Assembly (NCBI RefSeq): GCF_004145845.1
Contig: NZ_SELP01000001.1
Span: forward strand, 558,001-622,000
Reading direction: 5' to 3'
From: Loktanella sp. IMCC34160
Lineage (GTDB): Bacteria; Pseudomonadota; Alphaproteobacteria; Rhodobacterales; Rhodobacteraceae
DNA length: 64,000 nt
Shown here: piece after piece, positions 18,129-26,934 of the stretch
Layout: every line of letters starts with the position of its first letter
How positions within the stretch are numbered: the stretch's first letter is position 1
Program-made: the position numbers and the translations under genes
The notes under the pieces: model-generated
Told to the model about the DNA's origin: nothing
Databases searched by the model: none
What the model saw: the letters and a program-made list of their open reading frames with translations, nothing else

Positions 18129-18180
18129 GGTCTCTCTCCCAGAGTTGATAAGGTGCGGGCGGCTGCCCGCGGTCTGCACT

Positions 18181-19806
18181 TCAGCCTTTCGTTGCGGCGA
18201 GGGTGATCCCCGCCCCATCGAGATAGGCAAAGCCATTGGCACCAAGGGACAATTGCCCCCCGGCGATGGTGACATACTGCGACGGCCCCACTGGGGCGGC
18301 CGTGCCGGTGATCTTCAGCGTGACGGGCGTTGCCGACAGGTTGAACAGGCAGGTCAAGACCTGCCCCTTCGCAACCCGCCGGAAGGCGAGGACGGGTTCC
18401 GGCAGGTCCAGAAATTCGGTCTTGCCGCTGTGCAGGGCAGGGGCGGATTTCCGGAAGGCGATGGTGTCGCGATAGGCGTGCAGCACGCTGTCGTTTGCGG
18501 CCTCTTGCGCGGCGACCGTGCGGGCCAGATGCGGCGGTTTGACCGGCAACCAGGGCGTGCCGGTGGAAAACCCGCCATGCGCGCCGTCATCCCAGACCAT
18601 CGGCGTCCGGCAACCGTCGCGGCCCTTCACCTCGGGCCAGAAACGCAGGCCGGGTGGGTCGGTCAGTTCGGAATATTCCAACTCTGCCTCGGGCAGGCCC
18701 AGTTCTTCGCCCTGATAGATGCCGATGGTCCCTTCGAAGGCCATCAGCAGCGCAACCGACTGCCGGGCCAGCGCGTCGTGATCGACGGAATGTTCGGCCC
18801 AGCGGGTCACATGCCGGGGCACGTCATGGTTGGAAAAGCTCCACGAGGGCCAGCCATCGGGGGCCGCCGCCTTATAGGCCTCGATCGCGCCCCGGAAATG
18901 CTTGGCCGAAAACCCGGGCGACAGCATTTCGAAGTTGTAGCACATGTGCAGCCGGTCGGTTCCACGGGTGTATTCGCCCATGATCTTCATGCCGGTTTCG
19001 CCGCCGTCCCCGACCTCGCCCACCATCATCCGGGCGTCATAGCTGTCGGTCAGGGCTCGCATCCGTTGCAGAAAGGCGATGTTTTCGGGCTGGTTCTTGG
19101 ACCGGGTGTATAGCTGCCAGCCATAGGTTTCGCGCGGTGGGTTCTTGGCGGCGTCCGGGTTGGCGGGGTTGTCGCGCTGGGCGGCGTCGTGGAAGTAGTA
19201 GTTGACGGTGTCCAGCCGGAAGCCGTCCACGCCCCGGTCCAGCCAGAACCGCATCACGTCAAGGATCGCGTCCTGCACATCTGGGTTGTGCATGTTCAGG
19301 TCGGGCTGTTCGTTCAGGAAATTGTGCAGGTAGTACTGCTTGCGCCGGGGTTCCCATTCCCAGGCGGGGCCACCGAAGACGGACAGCCAGTTGTTGGGCG
19401 GGGTGCCATCGGGTTTCGGATCGGCCCAGACGTACCAGTCGGCCCGGTCGTTGGTCCGGCTGGCGCGGCTTTCGCCGAACCAGGGGTGCTTGTCCGACGT
19501 GTGAGACAGCACCTGATCAAGGATCACCTTCAGACCAAGGCCATGCGCCTTGTCCACCAGCGCGTCGAAATCATCGAGCGTGCCGAACAGCGGGTCGATG
19601 TCGGTATAGTTCGACACGTCATAGCCCATGTCCTTCATCGGCGAGGTGGCGATGGGGCTGAGCCAGATCGCATCCACCCCGAGAGAGGCGACATGATCGA
19701 GCCGCGAGATGATTCCCTTCAGGTCTCCGAGCCCGTCCCCGTCCGAGTCCTGATAGGACCGGGGGTAGATTTGATAGACAATCGCGCCGCGCCACCAATC
19801 GGACAT
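18181..19806 (-). CDS. Alpha-glucosidase, glycoside hydrolase family 13
   Basis: A 541-residue cytoplasmic GH13 enzyme (oligo-1,6-/alpha-glucosidase or AglA type) that releases glucose from the imported sugar. The family regions are visible: DAIWLSPIATSPMKDMGYDV, LKVILDQVLSHTSDKHPWF, nucleophile Asp in GVDGFRLDTVNYYF, acid/base Glu in MMVGEVGDGG and the third acid in FSNHDVPRH. The start at 19806 begins MSDWWRGAIVYQIYPRS, as in relatives. It is first in the operon, downstream of a LacI-type operator at 19865-19874. Confidence 0.93.
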   Translation of the reverse strand: MSDWWRGAIVYQIYPRSYQDSDGDGLGDLKGIISRLDHVASLGVDAIWLSPIATSPMKDMGYDVSNYTDIDPLFGTLDDFDALVDKAHGLGLKVILDQVLSHTSDKHPWFGESRASRTNDRADWYVWADPKPDGTPPNNWLSVFGGPAWEWEPRRKQYYLHNFLNEQPDLNMHNPDVQDAILDVMRFWLDRGVDGFRLDTVNYYFHDAAQRDNPANPDAAKNPPRETYGWQLYTRSKNQPENIAFLQRMRALTDSYDARMMVGEVGDGGETGMKIMGEYTRGTDRLHMCYNFEMLSPGFSAKHFRGAIEAYKAAAPDGWPSWSFSNHDVPRHVTRWAEHSVDHDALARQSVALLMAFEGTIGIYQGEELGLPEAELEYSELTDPPGLRFWPEVKGRDGCRTPMVWDDGAHGGFSTGTPWLPVKPPHLARTVAAQEAANDSVLHAYRDTIAFRKSAPALHSGKTEFLDLPEPVLAFRRVAKGQVLTCLFNLSATPVTLKITGTAAPVGPSQYVTIAGGQLSLGANGFAYLDGAGITLAATKG

Positions 19807-19864
19807 TTTCGGACTCCTTCCCTCACTGATTCCTGCCGCTTTTAGCAGCGGAGGTTCAAAATTC

Positions 19865-19874
19865 AAAACGTTTT
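19865..19874. promoter_or_regulatory. LacI-family operator 1 (AAAACGTTTT)
   Basis: A perfect palindrome AAAACGTTTT with flanking T/A symmetry (TCAAAACGTTTTAA). It lies about 59 bases upstream of the glucosidase start and matches operators bound by MalR/AglR-type LacI repressors. Confidence 0.75.
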
Positions 19875-19942
19875 AAATTCTGCGCTGCAGCGTGGTGGAA
19901 AAAATTTGATGTGTGCAAAGAAAACAGGTGAAATGTAGTTTC

Positions 19943-19952
19943 AAAACGTTTT
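19943..19952. promoter_or_regulatory. LacI-family operator 2 (AAAACGTTTT)
   Basis: An identical palindrome 78 bases from operator 1 and 13 bases before the regulator ATG, so the repressor probably controls its own gene, malK and the divergent glucosidase-malEFG operon. The spacing would allow looping. Confidence 0.75.
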
Positions 19953-19964
19953 ATAGAACTGTCC

Positions 19965-21008
19965 ATGACAACGCTAAAGGACATCGCGAAAGAGCTGGGG
20001 CTGTCGCCTGCGACGGTCAGCCGTGCCTTGAACGGGTTCCCCGAAGTGGGGGCCCGAACCCGCGCGACTGTCGAAGAGGCCGCAGAGCGGATGGGATATC
20101 GCCCGAACCCGCTTGCCAAGAAGCTGGTGTCGGGGCGGTCGGGCATGATCGGGCTTGTCCTCAAGCCCGATGGCTCGTCGCAGGCGGATCCGACGTTGCA
20201 CGAAATCATGTTCGGCCTGTCCGACCAATTGGCGCAGCGCGACATGGATCTGGTGTTTCATGCGTCGTCGTCGGACGACCTGCTGGAGCCTTATAAGCGG
20301 CTATTGGACAAGAACATCCTTGACGGGTTCATCCTGAACGCGCCCGAGGAGGATGACCCGAGGATCCGGTTCCTGCAGGAGCGCGATGTGCCTTTCGTGG
20401 TCCATGGCCGGGCGGCCGGGCATGACTATGCCTATTACGATATCGACAACCGGGGGCTGGCGCGGGACTCGGTCGACCTGCTTTTGAACCTTGGGCACCG
20501 GCGGATTGCGCTGCTGAACGGTCAGGCGGGCCGCAGCTATGCCCAGGACCGCGAAGCGGGCTATCGCGACGCGATGGGCCGCGCCGGGCTGACCGTGCCG
20601 GAGTTCGCGGTGCAATACGGACCAGCGAACGAGGACCACGGTTATACCAAGGGCCTTGCGCTGCTGTCGGGGCGGTTCGGGCCGCGCCCGACCGCGATTT
20701 TCTGCGTCTCGACCCCGGTTGCCGCGGGTCTGTACCGCGCTGCGCAGGACATCGGCCTGTCCATTCCCGGTGACCTGTCGGTCATCGCACATGACGATGC
20801 GGTGCCGCAGATGCGCGCCGTCAATTTCGAACCGGCGCTGACCGTCACCCGGTCGCCGCTGCGCGACGCCTGCAAGCCGCTGGCGGCCAAGATGGAGGCG
20901 CTGCTGAAAGGTGCCCCGGCCGATATCCTGCAAACCCTTGCCCCTGTCGACCTGATCGCCCGGAATTCCACCGGGCCCGTTCCCACCGAAGGAGAGACCC
21001 CATGGTAA
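19965..21008 (+). CDS. LacI-family repressor of the maltose/alpha-glucoside locus
   Basis: A 347-residue regulator. The N-terminal helix-turn-helix and hinge are clear (TTLKDIAKELGLSPATVSRALNGF ... VEEAAERMGYRPN). The periplasmic-binding-protein-like sensor domain spans about 60-335. It probably binds a maltodextrin-derived ligand. Position between the divergent operons and two AAAACGTTTT palindromes next to it make it the local repressor (AglR/MalR-like). It overlaps malK by seven bases. Confidence 0.9.
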   Translation: MTTLKDIAKELGLSPATVSRALNGFPEVGARTRATVEEAAERMGYRPNPLAKKLVSGRSGMIGLVLKPDGSSQADPTLHEIMFGLSDQLAQRDMDLVFHASSSDDLLEPYKRLLDKNILDGFILNAPEEDDPRIRFLQERDVPFVVHGRAAGHDYAYYDIDNRGLARDSVDLLLNLGHRRIALLNGQAGRSYAQDREAGYRDAMGRAGLTVPEFAVQYGPANEDHGYTKGLALLSGRFGPRPTAIFCVSTPVAAGLYRAAQDIGLSIPGDLSVIAHDDAVPQMRAVNFEPALTVTRSPLRDACKPLAAKMEALLKGAPADILQTLAPVDLIARNSTGPVPTEGETPW

Positions 21009-22066
21009 CCGACACAGCCCTGTCCGTGGATCACCTGTTCAAATCCTATGGCCCGGTCAACGTGCTGAAGGATATTTCCGTCAGCATGGGCAAGGGAGAA
21101 TTCCTTGTCCTTGTCGGCCCGTCGGGTTGCGGGAAATCCACCCTGCTGAACTGCATCGCCGGGCTGGAGGAAACCACCGGCGGGCAGTTGCACATCAATG
21201 GCCGCGACGTGACCGAACTGCCGCCGCGTGACCGCGACATTGCGATGGTATTCCAAAGCTACGCGCTTTACCCGACTATGTCGGTGCGCGAAAACATCGG
21301 CTTTGGCATGAAGATCCGCAAGATCGCAAAGGCGGAAATGGATGCGAAGGTGGATGAGGTGGCCAAGCTGCTTCAGATCGATCACCTTCTGGACCGCAGG
21401 CCCAGCCAGCTGTCGGGCGGTCAGCGGCAGCGGGTGGCCATGGGCCGTGCCCTTGTCCGCGATCCGGCCCTGTTCCTGTTCGACGAACCCCTGTCCAACC
21501 TTGACGCCAAGCTGCGGGTCGAAATGCGGGCCGAGATCAAGCGCCTGCACCAGACCACCGGCGCGTCGATTGTCTATGTCACCCACGACCAGATCGAGGC
21601 GATGACGTTGGCGACCAAGATCGTGGTGCTGAAAGACGGGATCGTGCAGCAGATCGGCACGCCCGAAGATATCTATCACCGCCCGGCGAATACCTTTGTC
21701 GCGGATTTCATGGGCTCCCCGCCGATGAACCTGCTTCCGGCCGAGGTGGTGGGGGGCGACACGCTCAGGCTGGATGACAGCCATAGCATTGCCGGGCTGC
21801 CCCTGCCCGAAGCCGCGCGCAAGGCTGGCCGGGTCACGCTGGGCATCCGGCCCGAGACGTTCACTGCCGGGTCCGCCCTGACCGTGGCCCCGACCATGTC
21901 GGAAAACACCGGGTCGGATACCTATCTATCGTTCCGGCTGGGTCAGACCACGCTGACCGCGCGACTGCCCTGGCATTTCCAGGTTGCCGATCGGGTGGGT
22001 CTGGACCTTGATCCGGGGCGGTTGTGCTATTTCGACAGCACCACCGGCGAAGCGCTTTCGGCCTAG
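21002..22066 (+). CDS. malK: Maltose-type ABC transporter ATP-binding protein
   Basis: A 354-residue ATPase of the MalK/UgpC family: Walker A GPSGCGKSTLLN, signature LSGGQRQRVAMGRALVR, Walker B LFLFDEPLSNLDA, switch His in VTHDQIEAM. The C-terminal regulatory TOBE region (about 235-354) is present. It energises MalFG encoded on the other strand. One MalK often serves several sugar permeases. Translation is probably coupled to the repressor gene through the seven-base overlap. Confidence 0.93.
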   Translation: MVTDTALSVDHLFKSYGPVNVLKDISVSMGKGEFLVLVGPSGCGKSTLLNCIAGLEETTGGQLHINGRDVTELPPRDRDIAMVFQSYALYPTMSVRENIGFGMKIRKIAKAEMDAKVDEVAKLLQIDHLLDRRPSQLSGGQRQRVAMGRALVRDPALFLFDEPLSNLDAKLRVEMRAEIKRLHQTTGASIVYVTHDQIEAMTLATKIVVLKDGIVQQIGTPEDIYHRPANTFVADFMGSPPMNLLPAEVVGGDTLRLDDSHSIAGLPLPEAARKAGRVTLGIRPETFTAGSALTVAPTMSENTGSDTYLSFRLGQTTLTARLPWHFQVADRVGLDLDPGRLCYFDSTTGEALSA

Positions 22067-22992
22067 GCCGGGGCGGCGGGGCGCGCGGCGGGTCTGCGCG
22101 CCATAACCGCCGCAAGTCCGATGCCGGACAGGATGTGCCACATCCCCCAGAAGGCGGCGACAACGGCCATGCCCCCCAGCCCCCCGAAGAAGCCGAAGAT
22201 CAGGATCAGCCCAAGGCCGGAATTCTGAATGCCGGTTTCGATGGTGATCGCGCGCCTATCGAAAGCGGACAACCCCGCGACGGTCGCCGCGGTATAGCCC
22301 GTGGCCAGCGCCAGCCCATTGTGCACCAGAACCAGCGCCGCGACCACGCCCGCATATTGCAGGAACAGCGCCCAATTGGCGGCCAGCGACAGGGCGACGA
22401 AGGCGATGAAGATACCCATCGACACATATTGCATGGGCCGCCGCAGCCGGGCCGACAGGTCGGGCCGCCGAACGTTGACCGCCATGCCCACACACAGCGG
22501 CAGCACCAGCATCAGCCCCACGGTGATCGCCACCGACATCGGGTCGATCGAGGTTTCCCGCAGGATCGCCCGCGTCGGAGCGTAAAGACTGCCCCAAAAG
22601 GCGATGTTCAGCGGGGTCATCACGATGGCGCTGACGGTTGAAAAGGCGGTCATCGACACCGACAGCGCTGCGTTCCCGCCTGCCCGATGGGTGATGAAGT
22701 TCGAGATATTCCCGCCCGGACAGGCGGCGACAAGGATCATGCCCAGTGCGATCGACGGCCGGGGCGCGGTTGCCATGACAAGGCAAAGCGTCAGCGCGGG
22801 CAACAACAGGAACTGCGACACGAGCCCGGTGATCAGCGCCTTTGGCGTTTGCAGAATCCGTTTGAAATCGACCGGCTTCAGCTCCAGCGCGATGGAGAAC
22901 ATGACGATGGCCAGCACCGCGTTCAGGATCGTCAGGCTGGTTGGTGAGAAATTCAGGACAACATCGTCAATGGCAAGATCGGTGGGGGTCAT
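22063..22992 (-). CDS. Bile acid:sodium symporter (BASS) family protein
   Basis: A 309-residue membrane protein with about ten helices and the family's signature regions: CPGGNISNFITHRAGGNAALSVSM-type stretch (near residues 108-130), and ETGIQNSGLGLIL in the second half, which form the crossed ion-binding segments. BASS proteins import organic anions with sodium; the substrate is unknown. The ATG at 22992 has AGGAGAGG upstream. Its 3' end overlaps the malK stop by four bases, tail to tail. Confidence 0.88.
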   Translation of the reverse strand: MTPTDLAIDDVVLNFSPTSLTILNAVLAIVMFSIALELKPVDFKRILQTPKALITGLVSQFLLLPALTLCLVMATAPRPSIALGMILVAACPGGNISNFITHRAGGNAALSVSMTAFSTVSAIVMTPLNIAFWGSLYAPTRAILRETSIDPMSVAITVGLMLVLPLCVGMAVNVRRPDLSARLRRPMQYVSMGIFIAFVALSLAANWALFLQYAGVVAALVLVHNGLALATGYTAATVAGLSAFDRRAITIETGIQNSGLGLILIFGFFGGLGGMAVVAAFWGMWHILSGIGLAAVMARRPAARPAAPA

Positions 22993-23134
22993 TGCCTCTC
23001 CTGTTCGGTCGTCTGCGACTTGTGTTTCGCCCGACTGTGATACAGCTTTGCCCAAAGTCCAAGGAAATCCGGGTATCGTCCTGTCTGGGGTGGTTTGTTC
23101 CCGGGAGGCAGGACAACAGACCAAAGGGGCAGGC

Positions 23135-24025
23135 GTGGCGGGCAAAGGGCAGGCACATCCGATCAACGAATTGCTTCAGGCCCGATTGCGGATGGCCGAC
23201 CCGAACGATTGGCGGATCACCGCGCTGCGCCGTCTCTTGCAAGGGGTGGATGGTCTGTCGCGGGGCCTGACCGGGCAGCCGTTCTTTGCCCTGCGCGAAA
23301 CCGCTGAAATCCTGACCGAACTGGATGGCCGCACCGGCGACGCGCTGATCCGCGCCCTGCTGGAGATGAAGGGCGGCACGACCGTCCGGCCGCATGGGCT
23401 GTCACATGTGCCAACCGTTGGCCCGGTGGTGATCGCGTCGACCCATCCCATCGGCACTTTCGATTTCATCGCCCATGCCGCCGCCCTTCTGGATCGCCGC
23501 CCCGACCTGAAGGTCGTCGCGGGCCGCGAGGCAGAGCGGTTTCTGGGCCCCGACCGCATCGTTGCCGTGGATTTCGACAAGCGCGACAAGGTGCTGACCG
23601 CGCGCCAGACCCGCGCCGGGATGCTGGCGCATCTGCAGGCGGGCGGGGCGCTTCTGGTGTTTGGCTCGGGCCGGGTGCCGGGGCAGAAACGGGGCCTTTT
23701 GGTCGAACGCCCGTGGCGCACCGGGGTGACCCATGTGTCCGACAAGGCGGGGGCGCTGATCGTCCCGGCTTCGGCCGATATGCGCAATTCGCGTCATTTC
23801 TACCGGACCCGGACGCTGGCAAAGGTGCTGAGCGGTGGCAACGAAGAGGTCGGCCACAGAGTTGCGACCCTGCGCTATGGGTCCGAACTGATCGCCAAGC
23901 TGGGGGGCACCTATGATGTGCACTATGGCGCGCCCCTGCCGCCGGGGACCGCGCCAGAGGTGCTGAAGGCCGCGGCAGAGGGGCTGGTTCCGGGGCTCTA
24001 TGTGCCTGCTGACAGGCGTGTGTAG
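23135..24025 (+). CDS. Lysophospholipid acyltransferase (LPLAT)-like protein
   Basis: A 296-residue protein of the PlsC-like acyltransferase superfamily, nearest to the hemolysin/OlsA-like group in which the catalytic motif reads H-P-x-G-x-x-D. Here it is STHPIGTFDFIA. Further motifs are LLVFGSGRVPGQ (the glycerol-phosphate block), TGVTHVSDKAGALIVPA and a C-terminal VHYGAPLPPG. No transmembrane helix is obvious. The GTG at 23135 is chosen for AAAGGGGC upstream. The frame is open much further upstream but that part overlaps the divergent symporter gene. Confidence 0.75.
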   Translation: MAGKGQAHPINELLQARLRMADPNDWRITALRRLLQGVDGLSRGLTGQPFFALRETAEILTELDGRTGDALIRALLEMKGGTTVRPHGLSHVPTVGPVVIASTHPIGTFDFIAHAAALLDRRPDLKVVAGREAERFLGPDRIVAVDFDKRDKVLTARQTRAGMLAHLQAGGALLVFGSGRVPGQKRGLLVERPWRTGVTHVSDKAGALIVPASADMRNSRHFYRTRTLAKVLSGGNEEVGHRVATLRYGSELIAKLGGTYDVHYGAPLPPGTAPEVLKAAAEGLVPGLYVPADRRV

Positions 24026-24132
24026 TCCGCCCGAACTACGGTTTGAACCGTCGACGAACAAGAGGCACGAGGCCGCCCGGGTGGGCGGGCGTGTACCGGG
24101 CCGTAAGCGTCCCGGCGGGGACAAAGTTACAC

Positions 24133-25335
24133 CTAGCCCCGCGCCCCAAGCCCCATCTGCATCAGGGTCTTGCGGATCGGTGCAGCGCCGTAAAGCGCCT
24201 CGATCCCCTTGGCCCGAAGGTCGCGCAGCAGGGGGCTTCCGGCGATAGAGGCCCGGTTCAGCGCATCGACACCGCGCACCCGCAAGACCACCTCCGGATG
24301 CCTGCGCCGGTCATAAGCGGCCAGCATCTGCGCGTCGCCCAGACCCTCGGGCCGGGCCGCGGCAAGGTCCAGCAGGCAGATCATATCCGCCAGCGACATA
24401 TTCAGCCCCTGCGCCCCGATGGGCGGCACCACATGCGCGGCCTCGGCCACCAGTGCGACCCGCTCGGCCACCATCCGGTCGGCGATCTGCCCGATGATCG
24501 GCCAAACCTGCCGGGGCGAGGCAAGCGTCAGCGGACCATAGACCCCGGCGGACCGTTCCGTGGCGGCGGCGTTGAAGTCAGCCTCGGACAGGGCTGCAAG
24601 GCGCAGCGCCTCGGCCCCGTGGTCCATCCAGACGACGGCAGAGCAGGGCCGCCCGCCATGGTCCGGCAGGGGCACAAGGGTGAAAGGGCCGCCGGTGCGG
24701 TGCACCTCGGTCGAGACATTGCCATGAGGCGCGTCATGGGTAACGGCAAAGACCACGGCCTTTTGGCCATAGCGCAGGGTCTTCACCCCGATGCCCACGG
24801 CCTGCCGCACCGGCGAGGCGCGCCCATCCGCCCCGATCAGCAGCCGGGCGCGGACCTGCGTGCCGTCGGTCAGGGTGGCAATCGCCTCTCCGGTCCGGGT
24901 CAGGACGGATTTGAACCCGGTGCCGGGGCGAAAATCGACGTTGTCCAATTCCGCCAGCCGCGCCGCCATTTCCCGGCGCAACAGCCAATTGGGCAGGTTC
25001 CAGCCAAAGGGCAGGTCCGAGATTTCCTCGGCCACGAAATCGCGGGTGACGCGGGGGGTGGGTTCTGCGCCGCCCGCATCGACGATGCGCATGGTTTCCA
25101 GCGGCATGGCATGGGGCGCCAGCCGGTCCCAGAGGCCCGCGCGGTCCAGAAAATCGCGCGACGGCTGCAAAAAGGCGGTGGTGCGCAGGTCCGCGCCCTC
25201 GGCATCGGCGGCCGTGACGGGCGGGGTAGGGTCGACGCAGATCACCCGGAACCCGGCCGTGCCAAAGGCCGCCGCGGCGGTCAGCCCGGCAACTCCGCCG
25301 CCGGAAATCAGGATATCGGTGTCGATGCGTGTCAT
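24133..25335 (-). CDS. UbiH/UbiF/VisC-family FAD hydroxylase
   Basis: A 400-residue flavoprotein monooxygenase of the ubiquinone-hydroxylase family. The FAD-binding motif is ILISGGGVAGLTAAAAFGTAGF, the middle motif LLIGADGRASPVR and the third motif ALVAEAAHVVPPIGAQGLN; the last departs from the common GDAAH by having EAAH, as many alphaproteobacterial members do. It probably hydroxylates the ubiquinone ring; which carbon cannot be told (UbiL/UbiM-type enzymes are alternatives). It is on the same strand as the HAD phosphatase upstream. Confidence 0.85.
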   Translation of the reverse strand: MTRIDTDILISGGGVAGLTAAAAFGTAGFRVICVDPTPPVTAADAEGADLRTTAFLQPSRDFLDRAGLWDRLAPHAMPLETMRIVDAGGAEPTPRVTRDFVAEEISDLPFGWNLPNWLLRREMAARLAELDNVDFRPGTGFKSVLTRTGEAIATLTDGTQVRARLLIGADGRASPVRQAVGIGVKTLRYGQKAVVFAVTHDAPHGNVSTEVHRTGGPFTLVPLPDHGGRPCSAVVWMDHGAEALRLAALSEADFNAAATERSAGVYGPLTLASPRQVWPIIGQIADRMVAERVALVAEAAHVVPPIGAQGLNMSLADMICLLDLAAARPEGLGDAQMLAAYDRRRHPEVVLRVRGVDALNRASIAGSPLLRDLRAKGIEALYGAAPIRKTLMQMGLGARG

Positions 25336-25377
25336 GGGGCGCAGGTTACGCCCGCGCGGGGGCGGCTGAAAGGCCCG

Positions 25378-26022
25378 TCAGACCAGCTGCGACAGAAAAG
25401 CCGACAGGTCGGCGGTGTGGTGGTGGATATGCGGCGCGGGCAGGGGATCGGGGCCGACATGAACGGTGCGCATTCCCAGCGCATGGGGGACGGCAAGGTT
25501 GCGGATGTCGTCTTCGAACATCGCGGCTTCGACCGGGGACAGGCCATCAAGGGCAAAGACCGCCTCGAACGCGGCCTGTTCGGGCTTTGGGCGGTAGGCG
25601 GCATGTTCAATGCCATAGACCGCATCGAAGATCCCTTCGAGCCCGCGGGCGCGCAGCACCTTTTGCGCATAGGGCCGATCGCCGTTGGTAAAGACGACCT
25701 TGCGGCCCGGCAGGCCCGTGATCCGGGCCGCAAGGTCGGGATCGGCGGGTAGGCCGGAAAAGTCGATGTCATGCACCTCTTCCAGAAACGGCACCGGGTC
25801 CACCCCGTGTTCATTCATCAGCCCCGACAGCGTGGTGCCGTAGCGCGCCCAATAGTCGGCGCGCAGGCGATCGGCATGGGCCTCGTCCACCCCCAGTTCG
25901 CGCTGGATCCAGACCGACATCCTGGCCGAGATTTGGTCGAACAGGCGGGCGGAGGGGTGATACAGCGTGTTGTCGAGGTCAAAGACCCAGACACGGACAT
26001 GAGAGAAGGAGGCGGCAACCAT
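25378..26022 (-). CDS. HAD-family pyrimidine 5'-nucleotidase
   Basis: A 214-residue HAD hydrolase of the SDT1/pyrimidine-5'-nucleotidase type. Motif I is VFDLDNTLYHPSARLF, motif II KVVFTNGDRPYAQKVL, the motif III lysine lies in YRPKPEQAAF, and motif IV is AMFEDDIRNL. A helical cap falls between motifs I and II. It should dephosphorylate small nucleotides or similar phosphates; the substrate is not certain. It is 42 bases upstream of the ubiH-like gene. Confidence 0.85.
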   Translation of the reverse strand: MVAASFSHVRVWVFDLDNTLYHPSARLFDQISARMSVWIQRELGVDEAHADRLRADYWARYGTTLSGLMNEHGVDPVPFLEEVHDIDFSGLPADPDLAARITGLPGRKVVFTNGDRPYAQKVLRARGLEGIFDAVYGIEHAAYRPKPEQAAFEAVFALDGLSPVEAAMFEDDIRNLAVPHALGMRTVHVGPDPLPAPHIHHHTADLSAFLSQLV

Positions 26023-26045
26023 GCGCCAGTGATAGCGCCGGGCGT

Positions 26046-26127
26046 GGTGGGTTGAAACCCACCTTACGACATAGGATGGGTTCGGGAGGCGACGCGTTCT
26101 CGGCCGTAAGGTGGGTCTTGACCCACC
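26046..26127. repeat. Interspersed palindromic repeat pair
   Basis: GGTGGGTTGAAACCCACC followed by TTACG starts at 26046. An inverted variant, GTAAGGTGGGTCTTGACCCACC split over 26106-26127, lies 40 bases on. The two TTAC/GTAA ends face each other, so the unit is a bipartite palindrome between the HAD gene and the GntR gene. Same family as the copies at 2.9-3.1 and 33.4-33.6 kb. Confidence 0.75.
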
Positions 26128-26210
26128 CCCCTGACGTTTCGCCGCAACATCGCCGCTTGATCGCCGCGCCCCTTCGGGGCAACATCCCGCGACCTGTAGG
26201 AAGGGATGTC

Positions 26211-26864
26211 ATGCAAGACCCGAAGCCCGCGCAAAAGGACGCCTATGCGCTGATCCTCGAAGCGATCGACAGCCATGTTTACAAGCCCGGTGACCGGCTG
26301 GTGGAAAGCGATCTTGCCGACCGCTTTGGCGTGTCCCGCACTCCGATCCGCGAGGCGCTGCAGCGGCTTGAGACCCAAAGCCTGCTGACCCGCGACGGGC
26401 GGTCGCTGATCGTGGCCTCGCTGGACCATACCCAGATGGCCGAACTTTACGTGGTCCGGGGCGAGCTGGAGGGGCTGGCGGCCCGACTTGCCGCCTCCCA
26501 CGCCACGCCCGAAGAGGTCCGCGTGCTGCGCGACATGCTGGAGGCCGACCGGGCGCTTCTGGGCGATCCGTCGGCGCTGAGCCGGGCCAACAAGCGGTTC
26601 CACAAGCAGATCCATCTTGCCAGCCACAACCGGTTTCTTGTTCAGCAGTTGGACCTTGTGCACCGGTCGATGGCGCTTCTGGCCACTACATCGCTGGCGG
26701 CGGAAGGCCGGGGCGAGGATGCGCTGGCCGAACATGAATCCATCGTCGCGGCCATTGAGGCAGGCGACGGCGATGCCGCCGACAAGGCGCTGCGGGCCCA
26801 TATCTCGAAGGCCTTCGTGACCCGGCTGAAGCTGGACGCGGCGGCGGTCGAGCGCAAGGGCTGA
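26211..26864 (+). CDS. GntR-family regulator (FCD/FadR type)
   Basis: A 217-residue regulator with an N-terminal winged helix (YALILEAIDSHVYKPGDRL ... FGVSRTPIREALQRLE) and a C-terminal all-helical FCD ligand domain (about 80-210), including RGELEGLAARLAA, the metal/ligand region FHKQIHLASHN and EHESIVAAIEAGDGDAA. FCD regulators sense small carboxylates; the ligand is unknown. A strong ribosome site (GGAAGGG) fixes the start at 26211; the earlier in-frame ATG lies inside the repeat element. Confidence 0.9.
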   Translation: MQDPKPAQKDAYALILEAIDSHVYKPGDRLVESDLADRFGVSRTPIREALQRLETQSLLTRDGRSLIVASLDHTQMAELYVVRGELEGLAARLAASHATPEEVRVLRDMLEADRALLGDPSALSRANKRFHKQIHLASHNRFLVQQLDLVHRSMALLATTSLAAEGRGEDALAEHESIVAAIEAGDGDAADKALRAHISKAFVTRLKLDAAAVERKG

Positions 26865-26879
26865 GGGGGCAGGGGGCGC

Positions 26880-26934
26880 TGCCCCCGGCCTTCGGCCTCC
26901 CCCGGGATATTTATTGACCCAAAGAAGGGGGGCG
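26880..26934. repeat. Partial copy of the interspersed repeat
   Basis: Contains GGGGGCGCTGCCCCC and GGCCTTCGGCC hairpins, then CCCGGGATATTTATTGACC and CAAAGAAGGGG. The last block is the reverse complement of the TTCTTTGGGTCAA-ATATCC block at 3.0 and 33.5 kb. It ends just past the convergent GntR and glycosyltransferase genes and may also act as their shared terminator. Confidence 0.65.

Noticed and set aside
22604-23134. Long 5' extension of the acyltransferase gene
   Set aside because: It overlaps the symporter gene in antisense and the intergenic promoter; a GTG with a good ribosome site lies at 23135.
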